A stretch of 62,047 nucleotides of DNA from Roseofilum capinflatum BLCC-M114 (lineage in GTDB: Bacteria; Cyanobacteriota; Cyanobacteriia; Cyanobacteriales; Desertifilaceae): contig NZ_JAQOSO010000017.1 in NCBI RefSeq assembly GCF_030068505.1, positions 1 through 62,047 on the forward strand. Direction: 5' to 3'. Below, piece by piece: positions 43,007 to 51,821 of this stretch. The translations under genes were made by a program, and so were the position numbers. Positions within the stretch are counted from its first letter, which is position 1. The number at the start of each line of letters is the position of its first letter. The notes beneath the pieces were generated by a model that did no database searches, had not been told where the DNA came from, and was given only the letters and a program-made list of their open reading frames with translations.

Positions 43007-45941
43007 CTAAAAACCGTTTTTTATCCTTTAGAAGTCGAGTAGCATTTTCAGCATTTAATGGTTTAGAGAACCAGTAACCCTGGCCAAACGTACAATTTAA
43101 ACCGCGCAGTTGTTGCATCTGAGGCATCGTTTCAATACCTTCGGCGATGGTTTCCATACCTAAGCTATGAGCCAGAGCGATAATAGTATGGACAATTTCG
43201 GCATTTTCTCCCCATTGAGTCATTTTTTGCACAAAAGAGCGATCGACTTTCAGGGTATCAATCGGAAAACGATGCAAGTAAGCTAACGAGCAGTATCCTG
43301 TACCAAAATCATCAATGGAGAGTTGGATTTTGCGTTTCTTCAGTTCCTGGAAAATGGCGATCGCGCTTTCGGGATCTTCCATAATCGCGGTTTCCGTAAT
43401 CTCTAGCTTCAAGTATCGACCTGGTAAGTCAGTTTCGGCTAAAATGCGATCGATGCGATCGCACAAACTTGGAGTTAACTGACGACTCGATAAATTCACA
43501 CTAATCTTAAGACGGGAAAAATCACTAAATTGGGTTTGCCACTGTTTTAATTGCCGACAACTTTCTAGTAAGACCCATTCCCCAATCGCACCAATTAAGC
43601 CGGACTCTTCAGCCACCGGGATAAATACCGCCGGTGAAATAAATCCTTTCTGGGGATGATACCATCGGATTAAGGATTCAAACCCAGCAATTTTTCCCGT
43701 TCCTAAAGCCACAATGGGTTGATAATAGACATAAAATTCTCCTGGGGGTGCATAATTCTTATTCTCTGGATAGAGTAATAAGCGTAGATCCGTTTCAATT
43801 TGCATTCGCTCCATGGCTTCTTGGCGCATGGCCCAATCAAAAACCACCGTACAATTTTTACCTTTCTTTTTCGCTCGATACATAGCAATATCGGCATTGC
43901 GGAGAACATCATCCACCTCCTGATTCTCCGGCAAGTTATAAGCAATGCCAATACTAGCTTGCATAAACACATCATGACCCCCTAACTTAAAGGGTTGCTT
44001 GAGGTTTTCATGGATACGATTAGCAATATTAATAACATCCTGTAGATGATCCTGATTTTCCACCAGAATGGTAAATTCATCCCCACCCAATCGGGCGATC
44101 ATCTCGTCTTCATGAATACATTGTCTTAAAGTCCAGGCGATCGCAATCAGCAACAAATCTCCCACCCAATGGCCCATACTATCATTAATCCCCTTAAACC
44201 CATCTAAATCAATAAACAGAACTGCAAATCGATAGTTAGGATTTTCATAATATCGGGCATTCGCCTTAGCTAACGCTTTCAAAAAATAGGCCCGGTTCGT
44301 TAACCCCGTCAGCGAATCATGGGAAGCATAATAGCGAAGTTTTTGTTCCTGCTGTTTTCGCTCTGTAATATCAATTACAGACCCCTCATAATATAATAAC
44401 TTTCCATGAGGATCTTTAACCGCTCTTGCCCGTTCTGAAATCCAAATAATACTCCCATCTTGACGATAAATTTCCGCTTCAAACTGGGATAAAAATCCAT
44501 GCTCTTGTAACAACCTTCTAAATTCTTTCCGACTCTCTGGGTGAACATACAATTGATGTTCTACATCTGCCATATTCTCAATCAAATCTTCGGCCGATTC
44601 ATAGCCGTAAATTTTGGCTAATGCAGGGTTAGCACCAATCATTTTGCCTTCCGGAGTAGTTTGAAAAATTCCTTCCATGGAGTTCTCAAAAATGCTCCGA
44701 TATTTAGCTTCAGCTTGCTTAGATTCAAAAACAGATCCCAATTGCATCGCCATAGAAGCCACTAATTCCATTAATTTAGGATCTTTTTCTTGAGAGCGTC
44801 TGCTGAAGAAAACCAAAACAGCTAAAACATAATGGTTCGCCAAAATAGGAACACCAAATCCCGCTTTTATTCCTGATTCTGCGGCGATTTTGTTCCGCAA
44901 AAATAATTCTCCAGATTCTTGAGACACATCAAAAATCCATTCTGTTTTTTGTGAAGACCAAACTCGTCCAGGTAAACCCACATTTGGGGCAAACGTTATT
45001 TTTTTACTGATTTCTCGAAAACGTTGATTTTTTTCAGTATTTTCTTGATTGATTTGACTATGTTGATACCAAACTGGACTACAGACCAGATCTAAATTCT
45101 GAGTTGAAGGTATCCAGGCTTCCGCAAGATCCCAGCCAGTCGTTTCACAAATCAGCTCCATGGTCACCGACAGAGCTTGATCAAAATTCTTAGATTCACT
45201 CACGGTTTTAGTGAGTTGATAAAGAAGATGAATTTCTGTTTCTCGACGTTGACGATCAGTAATATCAATACCTAGACCAAAGAAATATTCAATGGTATGG
45301 GTTTCTGGATTAATGATAGAGCGTCCATGCCACTCAACTAAAATCTCTTGACCTTTTTTAGTTAATATGCGATTTTGATGACAGGTGGGTTCTAGGGAAT
45401 GACAATGATGATTGAAGACCGGAGATAATGCAGCACGATCCGCTTCAGGAACGAAGTGAGATAGATAGTCTAAACCAATCACTTCTTCTTCAGAGTATCC
45501 TAAAATATCCAGCATCGCTTGGTTGAACTTTTGGACTTTTCCATCCATACCAATAGCCACAAAAAAAGCTGGGTTCGCTTCCCATAAAATATGATTAAAA
45601 TCTTGATGATTTTTTTGACTTGGATCTTTGTGTTTCTTCAAGGTTTTAGCGATCAAAATAATACTGCTGAGTCCTAAACTGGCAAGGAGGAGAGGAATTC
45701 CCTGATGATCGGATACAATCAAACGACCTTGGGAGCGATCGCTGTTATTGTCTGGTAGACTTGACTGGGTAGAGGGGTTACTCCCCGTAGTCATTCTCCG
45801 ATCCATCTCGTGACTATTTACAGTTGTAGCTTGAGTTAGAATACTGATCGAGGAGGCGATCGCCATAATCCCCAACAACCGTAACATAGAACTCATAAAC
45901 ATTACATCATTGAGCTTATCGTCTGCCATTCTCACCATCAT
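42981..45941 (-). CDS. PAS-GAF-PAS-GGDEF-EAL cyclic-di-GMP enzyme with membrane segments
   Basis: A 986-residue signalling protein. Two hydrophobic segments near the N-terminus ('MLRLLGIMAIASSISILTQA' and 'GIPLLLASLGLSSIILIA') flank a short Ser/Asn-rich loop. Then follow PAS ('NPAFFVAIGMDGKVQKFNQA'), GAF, and a second PAS with PAC ('DGSIIWISERARAVKDPHG'). The GGDEF domain keeps RLGGDEF, and the EAL domain has 'GFESLIRW' in place of EAL but retains 'DDFGTGYCSLAYL' and 'ETIAEGIET'. Both diguanylate cyclase and phosphodiesterase activity are possible. It would set c-di-GMP in response to a ligand or redox signal and is anchored in the membrane. Confidence 0.93.
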   Translation of the reverse strand: MMVRMADDKLNDVMFMSSMLRLLGIMAIASSISILTQATTVNSHEMDRRMTTGSNPSTQSSLPDNNSDRSQGRLIVSDHQGIPLLLASLGLSSIILIAKTLKKHKDPSQKNHQDFNHILWEANPAFFVAIGMDGKVQKFNQAMLDILGYSEEEVIGLDYLSHFVPEADRAALSPVFNHHCHSLEPTCHQNRILTKKGQEILVEWHGRSIINPETHTIEYFFGLGIDITDRQRRETEIHLLYQLTKTVSESKNFDQALSVTMELICETTGWDLAEAWIPSTQNLDLVCSPVWYQHSQINQENTEKNQRFREISKKITFAPNVGLPGRVWSSQKTEWIFDVSQESGELFLRNKIAAESGIKAGFGVPILANHYVLAVLVFFSRRSQEKDPKLMELVASMAMQLGSVFESKQAEAKYRSIFENSMEGIFQTTPEGKMIGANPALAKIYGYESAEDLIENMADVEHQLYVHPESRKEFRRLLQEHGFLSQFEAEIYRQDGSIIWISERARAVKDPHGKLLYYEGSVIDITERKQQEQKLRYYASHDSLTGLTNRAYFLKALAKANARYYENPNYRFAVLFIDLDGFKGINDSMGHWVGDLLLIAIAWTLRQCIHEDEMIARLGGDEFTILVENQDHLQDVINIANRIHENLKQPFKLGGHDVFMQASIGIAYNLPENQEVDDVLRNADIAMYRAKKKGKNCTVVFDWAMRQEAMERMQIETDLRLLLYPENKNYAPPGEFYVYYQPIVALGTGKIAGFESLIRWYHPQKGFISPAVFIPVAEESGLIGAIGEWVLLESCRQLKQWQTQFSDFSRLKISVNLSSRQLTPSLCDRIDRILAETDLPGRYLKLEITETAIMEDPESAIAIFQELKKRKIQLSIDDFGTGYCSLAYLHRFPIDTLKVDRSFVQKMTQWGENAEIVHTIIALAHSLGMETIAEGIETMPQMQQLRGLNCTFGQGYWFSKPLNAENATRLLKDKKRFLVNSNLHVL

Positions 45942-46673
45942 CCATCTAACTACAGCATCCCATCAACATACATACTAAGAAAACTATCATTTCTGTAGTT
46001 CTCCATCACTTATCCAGGTTATGTTGTGGATTCGCTCACCAAAATCCTTCAGCTTTAGGACTGAAACCTTCATCCTAATCTATACCAACTATAATTTTTG
46101 TTACAAATGATATGATTTGAATCTAATTCATAAAATTAGCCTGATTGCTTCCATCTTTTAAGTATAAATACTTGCCCTTATTCAAGGCAGTTAACACAGA
46201 CTTAAATTGAGGAAACCCAGCTCAACCGAAAACGAACTTTAGTCATGTTGCTTATAATACAAAAAAACAAGTATTTACATAAACATAAACCGTTAGCCAG
46301 AACCCTCCATAAATTCAGTTCAGCCTTCTCACTTAGCATTTCACTGAGATAGATTTCTCGCAAATAAAAAACACAAGTCCTCTTGTATCTTGTGTCACTC
46401 AAGTAGCAAACTTTGTAGAAATTTGTTATTATGCCCTGTTTGACCTTCATCTAGCTCTATCACATTACCGAAAAAATAATCTGGAATTGCCATTAATGAG
46501 TCTGTAGTTCCAGCAATGTAGAGCTAAGATATAGACTGACTTAAGCTGGACTAGCTAAATTCTTGATTTCTCACAGGAATTAAATCACAACCTAACCAGC
46601 TTAATCCAGTGGTCTGATGACCTGCTATTAATACTGTCAAATCATTTGAGACACGATTGGAGGAACTAAACTC
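45942..46673. other. Long AT-rich intergenic region before the RTX gene
   Basis: About 730 bases between divergent genes. An 82-codon minus-strand frame at 46202-46450 has no family resemblance and no clear ribosome binding site, so I do not call it. A near-perfect dyad TCAAAT-C-ATTTGA lies at about 46636-46648, 26 bases before the RTX start, and could be an operator. GGAGGA at about 46660 is the ribosome binding site of the RTX gene. No RNA gene was identified. Confidence 0.5.
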
Positions 46674-49538
46674 ATGGCAGATTTCGATGCGTCCACAGAA
46701 ACACAAGATACGATCATATCTGGAACTAATGATGCTGATAATATTACAGGCGGTAGTGGTAATGATGTCCTTACTGGTCAGAATGGCAATGACAACATTA
46801 AAGGCAACGCTGGCAACGATGTTCTAAATGGAGACAATGAGAACGATAACCTTGAAGGTGGGGATGGTAACGATGTTCTCAATGGTGGAAATGGTGATGA
46901 TGTCCTCAAGGGTCAAGCAGGAGAAGATGTTCTCACTGCTGCTGACGGTAATGACAACCTCGAAGGTGGACTGGGGAACGATGCTCTAGATGGAGGAAAT
47001 GGTAACGATAACCTTAAGGGTGAAGACGGTAACGATAACCTTTTTGGCGGATCGGGAGACGATAACCTAGAAGGCGGTGCAGGTCAAGATACCCTTGATG
47101 GTGGAGAAGGCAACGATCCAGTCCTCAAAGGCGGTGCTGGCAATGACATCATTCTAGGGAATACCGGCAGTGATAAGCTCGAAGGGGAAGATGGTGATGA
47201 CTCCCTTGATGGAGGAACGGAAAATGATGAGCTTCGAGGAGGTAATGGTAATGATACCCTTCTTGGACAAGCCGGTAATGATTCATTATTTGGTGAAGCC
47301 GGAGCGGACTCTCTTCTCGGTGGAGATAACGATGATCGCTTAGAAGGTGGTGACGATAATGACTACCTCAATGGAGGAGCAGGGAACGACCAAACCTTAA
47401 AGGGAGGGAATGGAGATGACTCTATTCTAGGAGAGGCTGGAGATGACAAACTCGAAGGCGAAGAAGGCAATGACTCCCTAGATGGTGGAGAAGGCAATGA
47501 TGAACTGCGCGGTGGCAATGGTAATGATACCCTCCTAGGACAAGCCGGTAATGACCGGTTATTCGGTGAAGGTAATGATGATTCCATGCTTGGCGGCGCT
47601 GGACAAGATGAATTAGAAGGTGGTGATGGTAATGACTACCTCAATGGCGGTGCTGATAATGACACTAAACTCCAGGGTGGTAATGGCAATGACACCATTC
47701 TAGGAGAGGCTGGAGATGACAAGCTCGAAGGACAAGAAGGCAATGACTCCCTAGATGGTGGAGAAGGCAATGATGAACTGCGCGGTGGCAATGGTAATGA
47801 TACCCTCCTAGGACAAGCCGGTAATGATTCATTATTTGGTGAAGGTAATGATGACTCCATGCTCGGTGGTGCTGGACAAGATGAATTAGAAGGAAATGAT
47901 GGTAATGACTACCTTGATGGGGGTGCAGATAATGACACTAAACTTCAAGGAGGCAATGGCAATGACACAATCCTTGGGGGGGCAGGAGATGACAAACTTG
48001 AAGGGCAAAATGATAATGATAGCCTGATTGGTGGAGAAGGAAATGATGAACTCAGAGGGGGTTCAGGCAATGACTACCTCGAAGGTGGTGCAGGCACGAA
48101 CCAAGTTTTTGGTGAAGATGGTGATGATACCCTAATTGCTGGTCTGGATGGAAATGGCTCCACCTTTGATGGGGGTAACAATAATGACTGGATCTCCTTT
48201 GCTAAGGCAACAGTTGGCTTTACCGTTGATTTAACGGCTGGCACAGCAACGGCAACCGGTATTAGTTACACTCTGACGAATATTGAAAGTGGGGTTATTG
48301 GTTCTGCACAAGCAGACATGATTACCGGAGGGGCTACGGGTAATTTAACTCTGCAAGCTGGGTTGGAAAGCGATACTTATAAGCTGACGACTACCAATGC
48401 TAAAGGCAGCAAGATTGATGATGCTGGTGGGACATTAGATGTGCTGGAGATTGACAGCACAACTCTGGAAACCACTGGCCCAGGTCAAACTGCGACCACT
48501 GGAAATATTGGAGTATTTCGGGTCAACAACACTAGCACCAGTTTGATTGTTGACTTGAACAATAACGGGACGTTTGATGCTAATGATGATCTAGAGGTTC
48601 AAAACTTTTTCTCTGCTACAGCCAATACAGGAGGAACAGGTTTCATTGAAAAGGTGGGTAACCTCAATGGTACTGACATCTTGACAGCCTTTCCTTCTCC
48701 GACTCCAAGTCCTAACCCTGGCCCCAGTCCTAATCCTGGCCCCAGTCCTAATCCCGGCCCCAGTCCTAACCCTGGCCCCAGTCCAAGTCCAAGTCCTGGA
48801 ACGGGCGATCCGGTGGCTCCTCCATCGAGTAGTCCGAGTCCAACCCCAACGCCAACACCGACTCCGACTCCTGGAGTGATTACGGGAACGGATGGGCAGA
48901 ATGATGCCTTGCAAGGCACAACGGGTAATGACACCATTCTAGCGTTGGGGGGTGATGACTCCCTCCTTGGGTTGGATGGTGATGATTTCATGAATGGAAA
49001 TGCCGGTAATGATTGGGTGAGTGCTAATACTGGCGATGACCAGGTGTTTGGTGGCCAGGGCAATGATACTGCGTTTGGCGGTCAAGGGAATGATTTGGTC
49101 AGTGGTGACCTGGGTGATGATTCGCTGATGGGCGATCGCGGAAACGATACGGTTTCTGGTGGCGCAGGTAACGATACCGGATTCGGTGGCCAGGGCGATG
49201 ACTTGCTCAATGGTGGCGATGGTAACGATATCCTGAGCGGAGATTTCGGTACGGATACCTTGGTCGGTGGCAACGGTAACGATCTGTTTGTCCTCCGTAC
49301 CGGTACGGCTGCTGCCACAGTTGCACAAGCCGATATTATCAGTGATTACCAAGTTGGAGTCGATCTGATTGGCTTGACCGGTAACTTGACTCCCACGGGT
49401 CTGACGGCGACCACCCAAGGCAGTAATACAGTGTTGAGTATTACAGCTACGAACCAAGTCTTGGGTGTTTTGACTGGTCAATTCACCCTGCAACAGTTGA
49501 CGTTTGTCTCTGTTGAACTGCCGAATGGCTTGATTTAA
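46674..49538 (+). CDS. RTX (haemolysin-type) calcium-binding surface protein
   Basis: A 954-residue protein made largely of GGxGxDx-type nonapeptides ('GGNGNDTLLGQAGNDSLFGE'), which bind Ca2+ as parallel beta-rolls. Residues ~20-485 form the first RTX block, ~490-675 a non-repeat region, ~678-740 a Pro/Ser linker ('SPNPGPSPNPGPSPNPGP'), and ~750-880 a second RTX block. The C-terminus ('DLFVLRTGTAAATVAQADII') fits the type I secretion end. No N-terminal signal peptide, as expected for type I export. The gene starts at an ATG with GGAGGA upstream. Acidic, secreted, probably structural or adhesive; the secretion ABC transporter is not in this window. Confidence 0.92.
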   Translation: MADFDASTETQDTIISGTNDADNITGGSGNDVLTGQNGNDNIKGNAGNDVLNGDNENDNLEGGDGNDVLNGGNGDDVLKGQAGEDVLTAADGNDNLEGGLGNDALDGGNGNDNLKGEDGNDNLFGGSGDDNLEGGAGQDTLDGGEGNDPVLKGGAGNDIILGNTGSDKLEGEDGDDSLDGGTENDELRGGNGNDTLLGQAGNDSLFGEAGADSLLGGDNDDRLEGGDDNDYLNGGAGNDQTLKGGNGDDSILGEAGDDKLEGEEGNDSLDGGEGNDELRGGNGNDTLLGQAGNDRLFGEGNDDSMLGGAGQDELEGGDGNDYLNGGADNDTKLQGGNGNDTILGEAGDDKLEGQEGNDSLDGGEGNDELRGGNGNDTLLGQAGNDSLFGEGNDDSMLGGAGQDELEGNDGNDYLDGGADNDTKLQGGNGNDTILGGAGDDKLEGQNDNDSLIGGEGNDELRGGSGNDYLEGGAGTNQVFGEDGDDTLIAGLDGNGSTFDGGNNNDWISFAKATVGFTVDLTAGTATATGISYTLTNIESGVIGSAQADMITGGATGNLTLQAGLESDTYKLTTTNAKGSKIDDAGGTLDVLEIDSTTLETTGPGQTATTGNIGVFRVNNTSTSLIVDLNNNGTFDANDDLEVQNFFSATANTGGTGFIEKVGNLNGTDILTAFPSPTPSPNPGPSPNPGPSPNPGPSPNPGPSPSPSPGTGDPVAPPSSSPSPTPTPTPTPTPGVITGTDGQNDALQGTTGNDTILALGGDDSLLGLDGDDFMNGNAGNDWVSANTGDDQVFGGQGNDTAFGGQGNDLVSGDLGDDSLMGDRGNDTVSGGAGNDTGFGGQGDDLLNGGDGNDILSGDFGTDTLVGGNGNDLFVLRTGTAAATVAQADIISDYQVGVDLIGLTGNLTPTGLTATTQGSNTVLSITATNQVLGVLTGQFTLQQLTFVSVELPNGLI
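47140..48010 (+). repeat. 273-bp higher-order tandem repeats inside the RTX gene
   Basis: Blocks starting at about 47143, 47416, 47689 and (partial) 47962 repeat with a 273-bp (91-codon) period; the middle two are nearly identical over long stretches, for example around 'GGCAATGGTAATGATACC'. Each block contains about ten RTX nonapeptides. The period is in frame, so copy-number change would lengthen or shorten the beta-roll without a frameshift. Confidence 0.85.
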
Positions 49539-49551
49539 GCGATCGACCTGG

Positions 49552-49579
49552 GTAGGGGCGAACGGCCGTTCGCCCCTAC
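49552..49579. repeat. 28-bp palindrome between RTX and lyase genes (bidirectional stop)
   Basis: GTAGGGGCGAACGG followed by its exact reverse complement. It lies 14 bases after the RTX gene and its right arm contains the TAG stop codon (49576-49578, minus strand) of the PLP lyase gene. As a perfect dyad between two convergent genes it may fold into a transcription stop. Related copies are at 55738-55765, 61803-61830 and 62013-62040. Confidence 0.85.
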
Positions 49580-50808
49580 AATGGGGACTCTACAGCCGCG
49601 ATCGCCTCCTCCAGCGCAATAGCCACATGCGTCCAATGGGTTCCCCCCTGACAAAACACCACATAGGGTTCCCGCAATGGGCCATCGGCAGACAACTCGG
49701 AAGTACTGCCGTCAATAAATGTACCGCCAGCCATCACCAACTCGCTCTCATAGCCTGGCATCTCCCCCGGAACCGGATCGAGATAGGAACCCACCGGAGA
49801 AAATTGTTGGATAGCGCGGCAAAATGCCTTTAATTTCTCTGGGGAACCCAAGCGAATCGCCTGAATCAGATCCCGTCGGGGAGCCAAAGGAGCGGGATTT
49901 ACGGCATATCCCAGGCGATCGAACACATACCCGACCAAATAATTCCCCTTCAGTGCCTCCCCCACCATCTGCGGAGCCAAGAATAAACCCTGATATAAGA
50001 GGCGATGCTGGTCAAATGTGGCCCCTCCCGTGCTGCCAATTCCAGGGGCCGTCAAGCGGCAAGCAGCCCGCTCTACAAGCTCAGACCGACCGGCCAGATA
50101 CCCGCCCGCCGTCATCAAGGTTCCGCCGGGATTCTTAATCAACGACCCTGCCATCAGATCCGCGCCCACCTGCGTCGGTTCGAGTTCTTCCACAAACTCC
50201 CCATAGCAGTTATCCACAAAACAGACCGTATCGGGATTTTGGCGCTTCACCATTTCCACAATTTGGGCAATATCCGTAATTGACAAACTCGATCGCCAGG
50301 AATAGCCACAAGAGCGCTGAATCAACACCATCCGCGTCTGCTCCCTTACCCCTTGCGCGAGAGCCTCCCAATCGATTTCACCCTCTGGGGTTAACTCCAA
50401 CTGCCGATAGGTAATGCCATACTCCATCAGCGATCCTGCGCCTTTTCCCCGCAAGCCAATCACCTCCTCCAGGGTGTCATAGGGAGCGCCCGCAACCGAC
50501 AGTAGCTCATCCCCTGGACGCAATACCCCAAAGAGGGCACAGGCGATCGCATGGGTTCCCGACACCAACTGCACGCGGGCGATCGCGCTTTCGGCTCCCA
50601 TCACCTGAGCCAAAACCCGATCGAAGGTTTCCCGCCCTAAGTCATTATGACCATAACCCGTTACACTGGAAAAATGATGCACCCCCACTTTCTGCGATCG
50701 AAAAGCATCCAAAACTTTTCGGAGATTTTGCTTAATCTGAGCATCCACGCTAGAAAAAGTAGGGGCGAGTGCATGTTGTGCCTCTTGGATCTGTTCTGAG
50801 GGATTCAT
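49576..50808 (-). CDS. Methionine gamma-lyase family / aluminium-resistance-like PLP enzyme
   Basis: A 410-residue fold-type I PLP enzyme of the group annotated as cystathionine beta-lyase-like 'aluminium resistance' proteins. Recognisable segments: 'HHFSSVTGYGHNDLGRETFD', 'VQLVSGTHAIACALFGVLRPGDELLSVAG', 'FVDNCYGEFVEELEPTQVGADLMAGSLIKNPGG' (PLP Lys in SLIKN) and 'GSTGGATFDQHRLLYQG'. The substrate in cyanobacteria is unproven; a C-S lyase acting on a sulphur amino acid is likely. Cytosolic. Its last codon and stop merge with the 28-bp palindrome. It is divergent from the desaturase gene, with an 80-base gap. Confidence 0.9.
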   Translation of the reverse strand: MNPSEQIQEAQHALAPTFSSVDAQIKQNLRKVLDAFRSQKVGVHHFSSVTGYGHNDLGRETFDRVLAQVMGAESAIARVQLVSGTHAIACALFGVLRPGDELLSVAGAPYDTLEEVIGLRGKGAGSLMEYGITYRQLELTPEGEIDWEALAQGVREQTRMVLIQRSCGYSWRSSLSITDIAQIVEMVKRQNPDTVCFVDNCYGEFVEELEPTQVGADLMAGSLIKNPGGTLMTAGGYLAGRSELVERAACRLTAPGIGSTGGATFDQHRLLYQGLFLAPQMVGEALKGNYLVGYVFDRLGYAVNPAPLAPRRDLIQAIRLGSPEKLKAFCRAIQQFSPVGSYLDPVPGEMPGYESELVMAGGTFIDGSTSELSADGPLREPYVVFCQGGTHWTHVAIALEEAIAAVESPL

Positions 50809-50889
50809 CTTTCTCGGATAATAGGTAGAGGGGCGCGATCGTTCTAAATAGCAGGATAACCCTGCATTGTTATAGATTGAGATTACTGC

Positions 50890-51711
50890 ATGAGTGTTGC
50901 GACAACCAATAAATATCCCCTAGATTGGGTCAACATTGGCTACTTCCTTTTAATTCACCTAGCGGCCTTATTTGCCTTCCTACCCAGTAACTTTAGTTGG
51001 TCGGCCATCGGATTAGCTCTAGCCCTCCACTGGATTACTGGTGGCTTAGGCATTACCCTAGGGTTTCACCGTTTAGTCAGCCATCGAAGCTTCCAAGCTC
51101 CCAAATGGTTAGAATATTTCCTCGTTTTTTGCGGCAGTTTGGCCTGTCAAGGTGGCGTGCTAGATTGGGTCGGACTTCATCGAATGCACCATCTTTATTC
51201 CGATACTGAAGCCGATCCCCATGATTCTAATTCTGGATTCTGGTGGAGTCATATGGGATGGCTTTTGCATGTTATTCCCAAACGCAGTGAAGTCCCCCGC
51301 TTTACCAAAGATATTGGGGACGACCCTGTATATCAGTTTTTACAAAAGAATTTTGTCCTCATCCAAGTTGCCTTTGGTCTTCTATTGTATGCCCTTGGTG
51401 GTTGGCCCTTCGTTGTCTGGGGAATATTTGTCCGCTTGGCTGTTGTTTTCCATTGTACTTGGTTTGTCAACAGTGCCACCCATAAGTTCGGTTATGTGAG
51501 TCATGAAAGTCATGACCACTCCAAAAATTGCTGGTGGGTTGCCCTCGTCACCTATGGTGAAGGATGGCACAATAACCATCATGCCTATCAATATTCAGCT
51601 CGCCATGGTTTGCAATGGTGGGAATTTGATATGACTTGGATGACGATTCGACTGCTTGAGATTTTGGGATTAGCCACTAATGTGAAGCTAGAACCGAAAT
51701 CAAGTCAGTAG
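50890..51711 (+). CDS. desC: Acyl-lipid/acyl-CoA desaturase, delta-9 type
   Basis: A 273-residue membrane desaturase with three histidine boxes: 'HRLVSHR', 'GLHRMHHLYSD' and 'GEGWHNNHHAYQYSARHG'. Four membrane spans are expected. The boxes and length match the cyanobacterial DesC/delta-9 group, which introduces the first double bond into stearoyl or palmitoyl lipids using ferredoxin electrons. A terminator follows the gene at 51736. The exact regiospecificity is inferred from family likeness. Confidence 0.9.
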   Translation: MSVATTNKYPLDWVNIGYFLLIHLAALFAFLPSNFSWSAIGLALALHWITGGLGITLGFHRLVSHRSFQAPKWLEYFLVFCGSLACQGGVLDWVGLHRMHHLYSDTEADPHDSNSGFWWSHMGWLLHVIPKRSEVPRFTKDIGDDPVYQFLQKNFVLIQVAFGLLLYALGGWPFVVWGIFVRLAVVFHCTWFVNSATHKFGYVSHESHDHSKNCWWVALVTYGEGWHNNHHAYQYSARHGLQWWEFDMTWMTIRLLEILGLATNVKLEPKSSQ

Positions 51712-51735
51712 ATGATTGACTAACCGATCGGTTTA

Positions 51736-51767
51736 AGGGTTGCCATTGAGCAACCCTAATTATTTTT
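51736..51767 (+). terminator. Intrinsic terminator of the desaturase gene
   Basis: AGGGTTGC (51736-51743) and GCAACCCT (51750-51757) form an 8-bp stem with a 6-base loop, followed by AATTATTTTT. It lies 25 bases after the desaturase stop and before the convergent haemagglutinin gene. Confidence 0.85.
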
Positions 51768-51821
51768 GACCCTTGAATCAAAAACTGGAATAAGACACTA
51801 TAACGTCTATGACTCATGGTC

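Noticed and set aside
46202-46450. 82-codon minus-strand frame in the intergenic region before the RTX gene
   Set aside because: Composition like translated AT-rich non-coding DNA, no Shine-Dalgarno, no recognisable motif.
47363-47860. Two 74-codon Ser/Pro-rich minus-strand frames
   Set aside because: They are antisense shadows of the RTX repeats, separated by the 273-bp repeat period.
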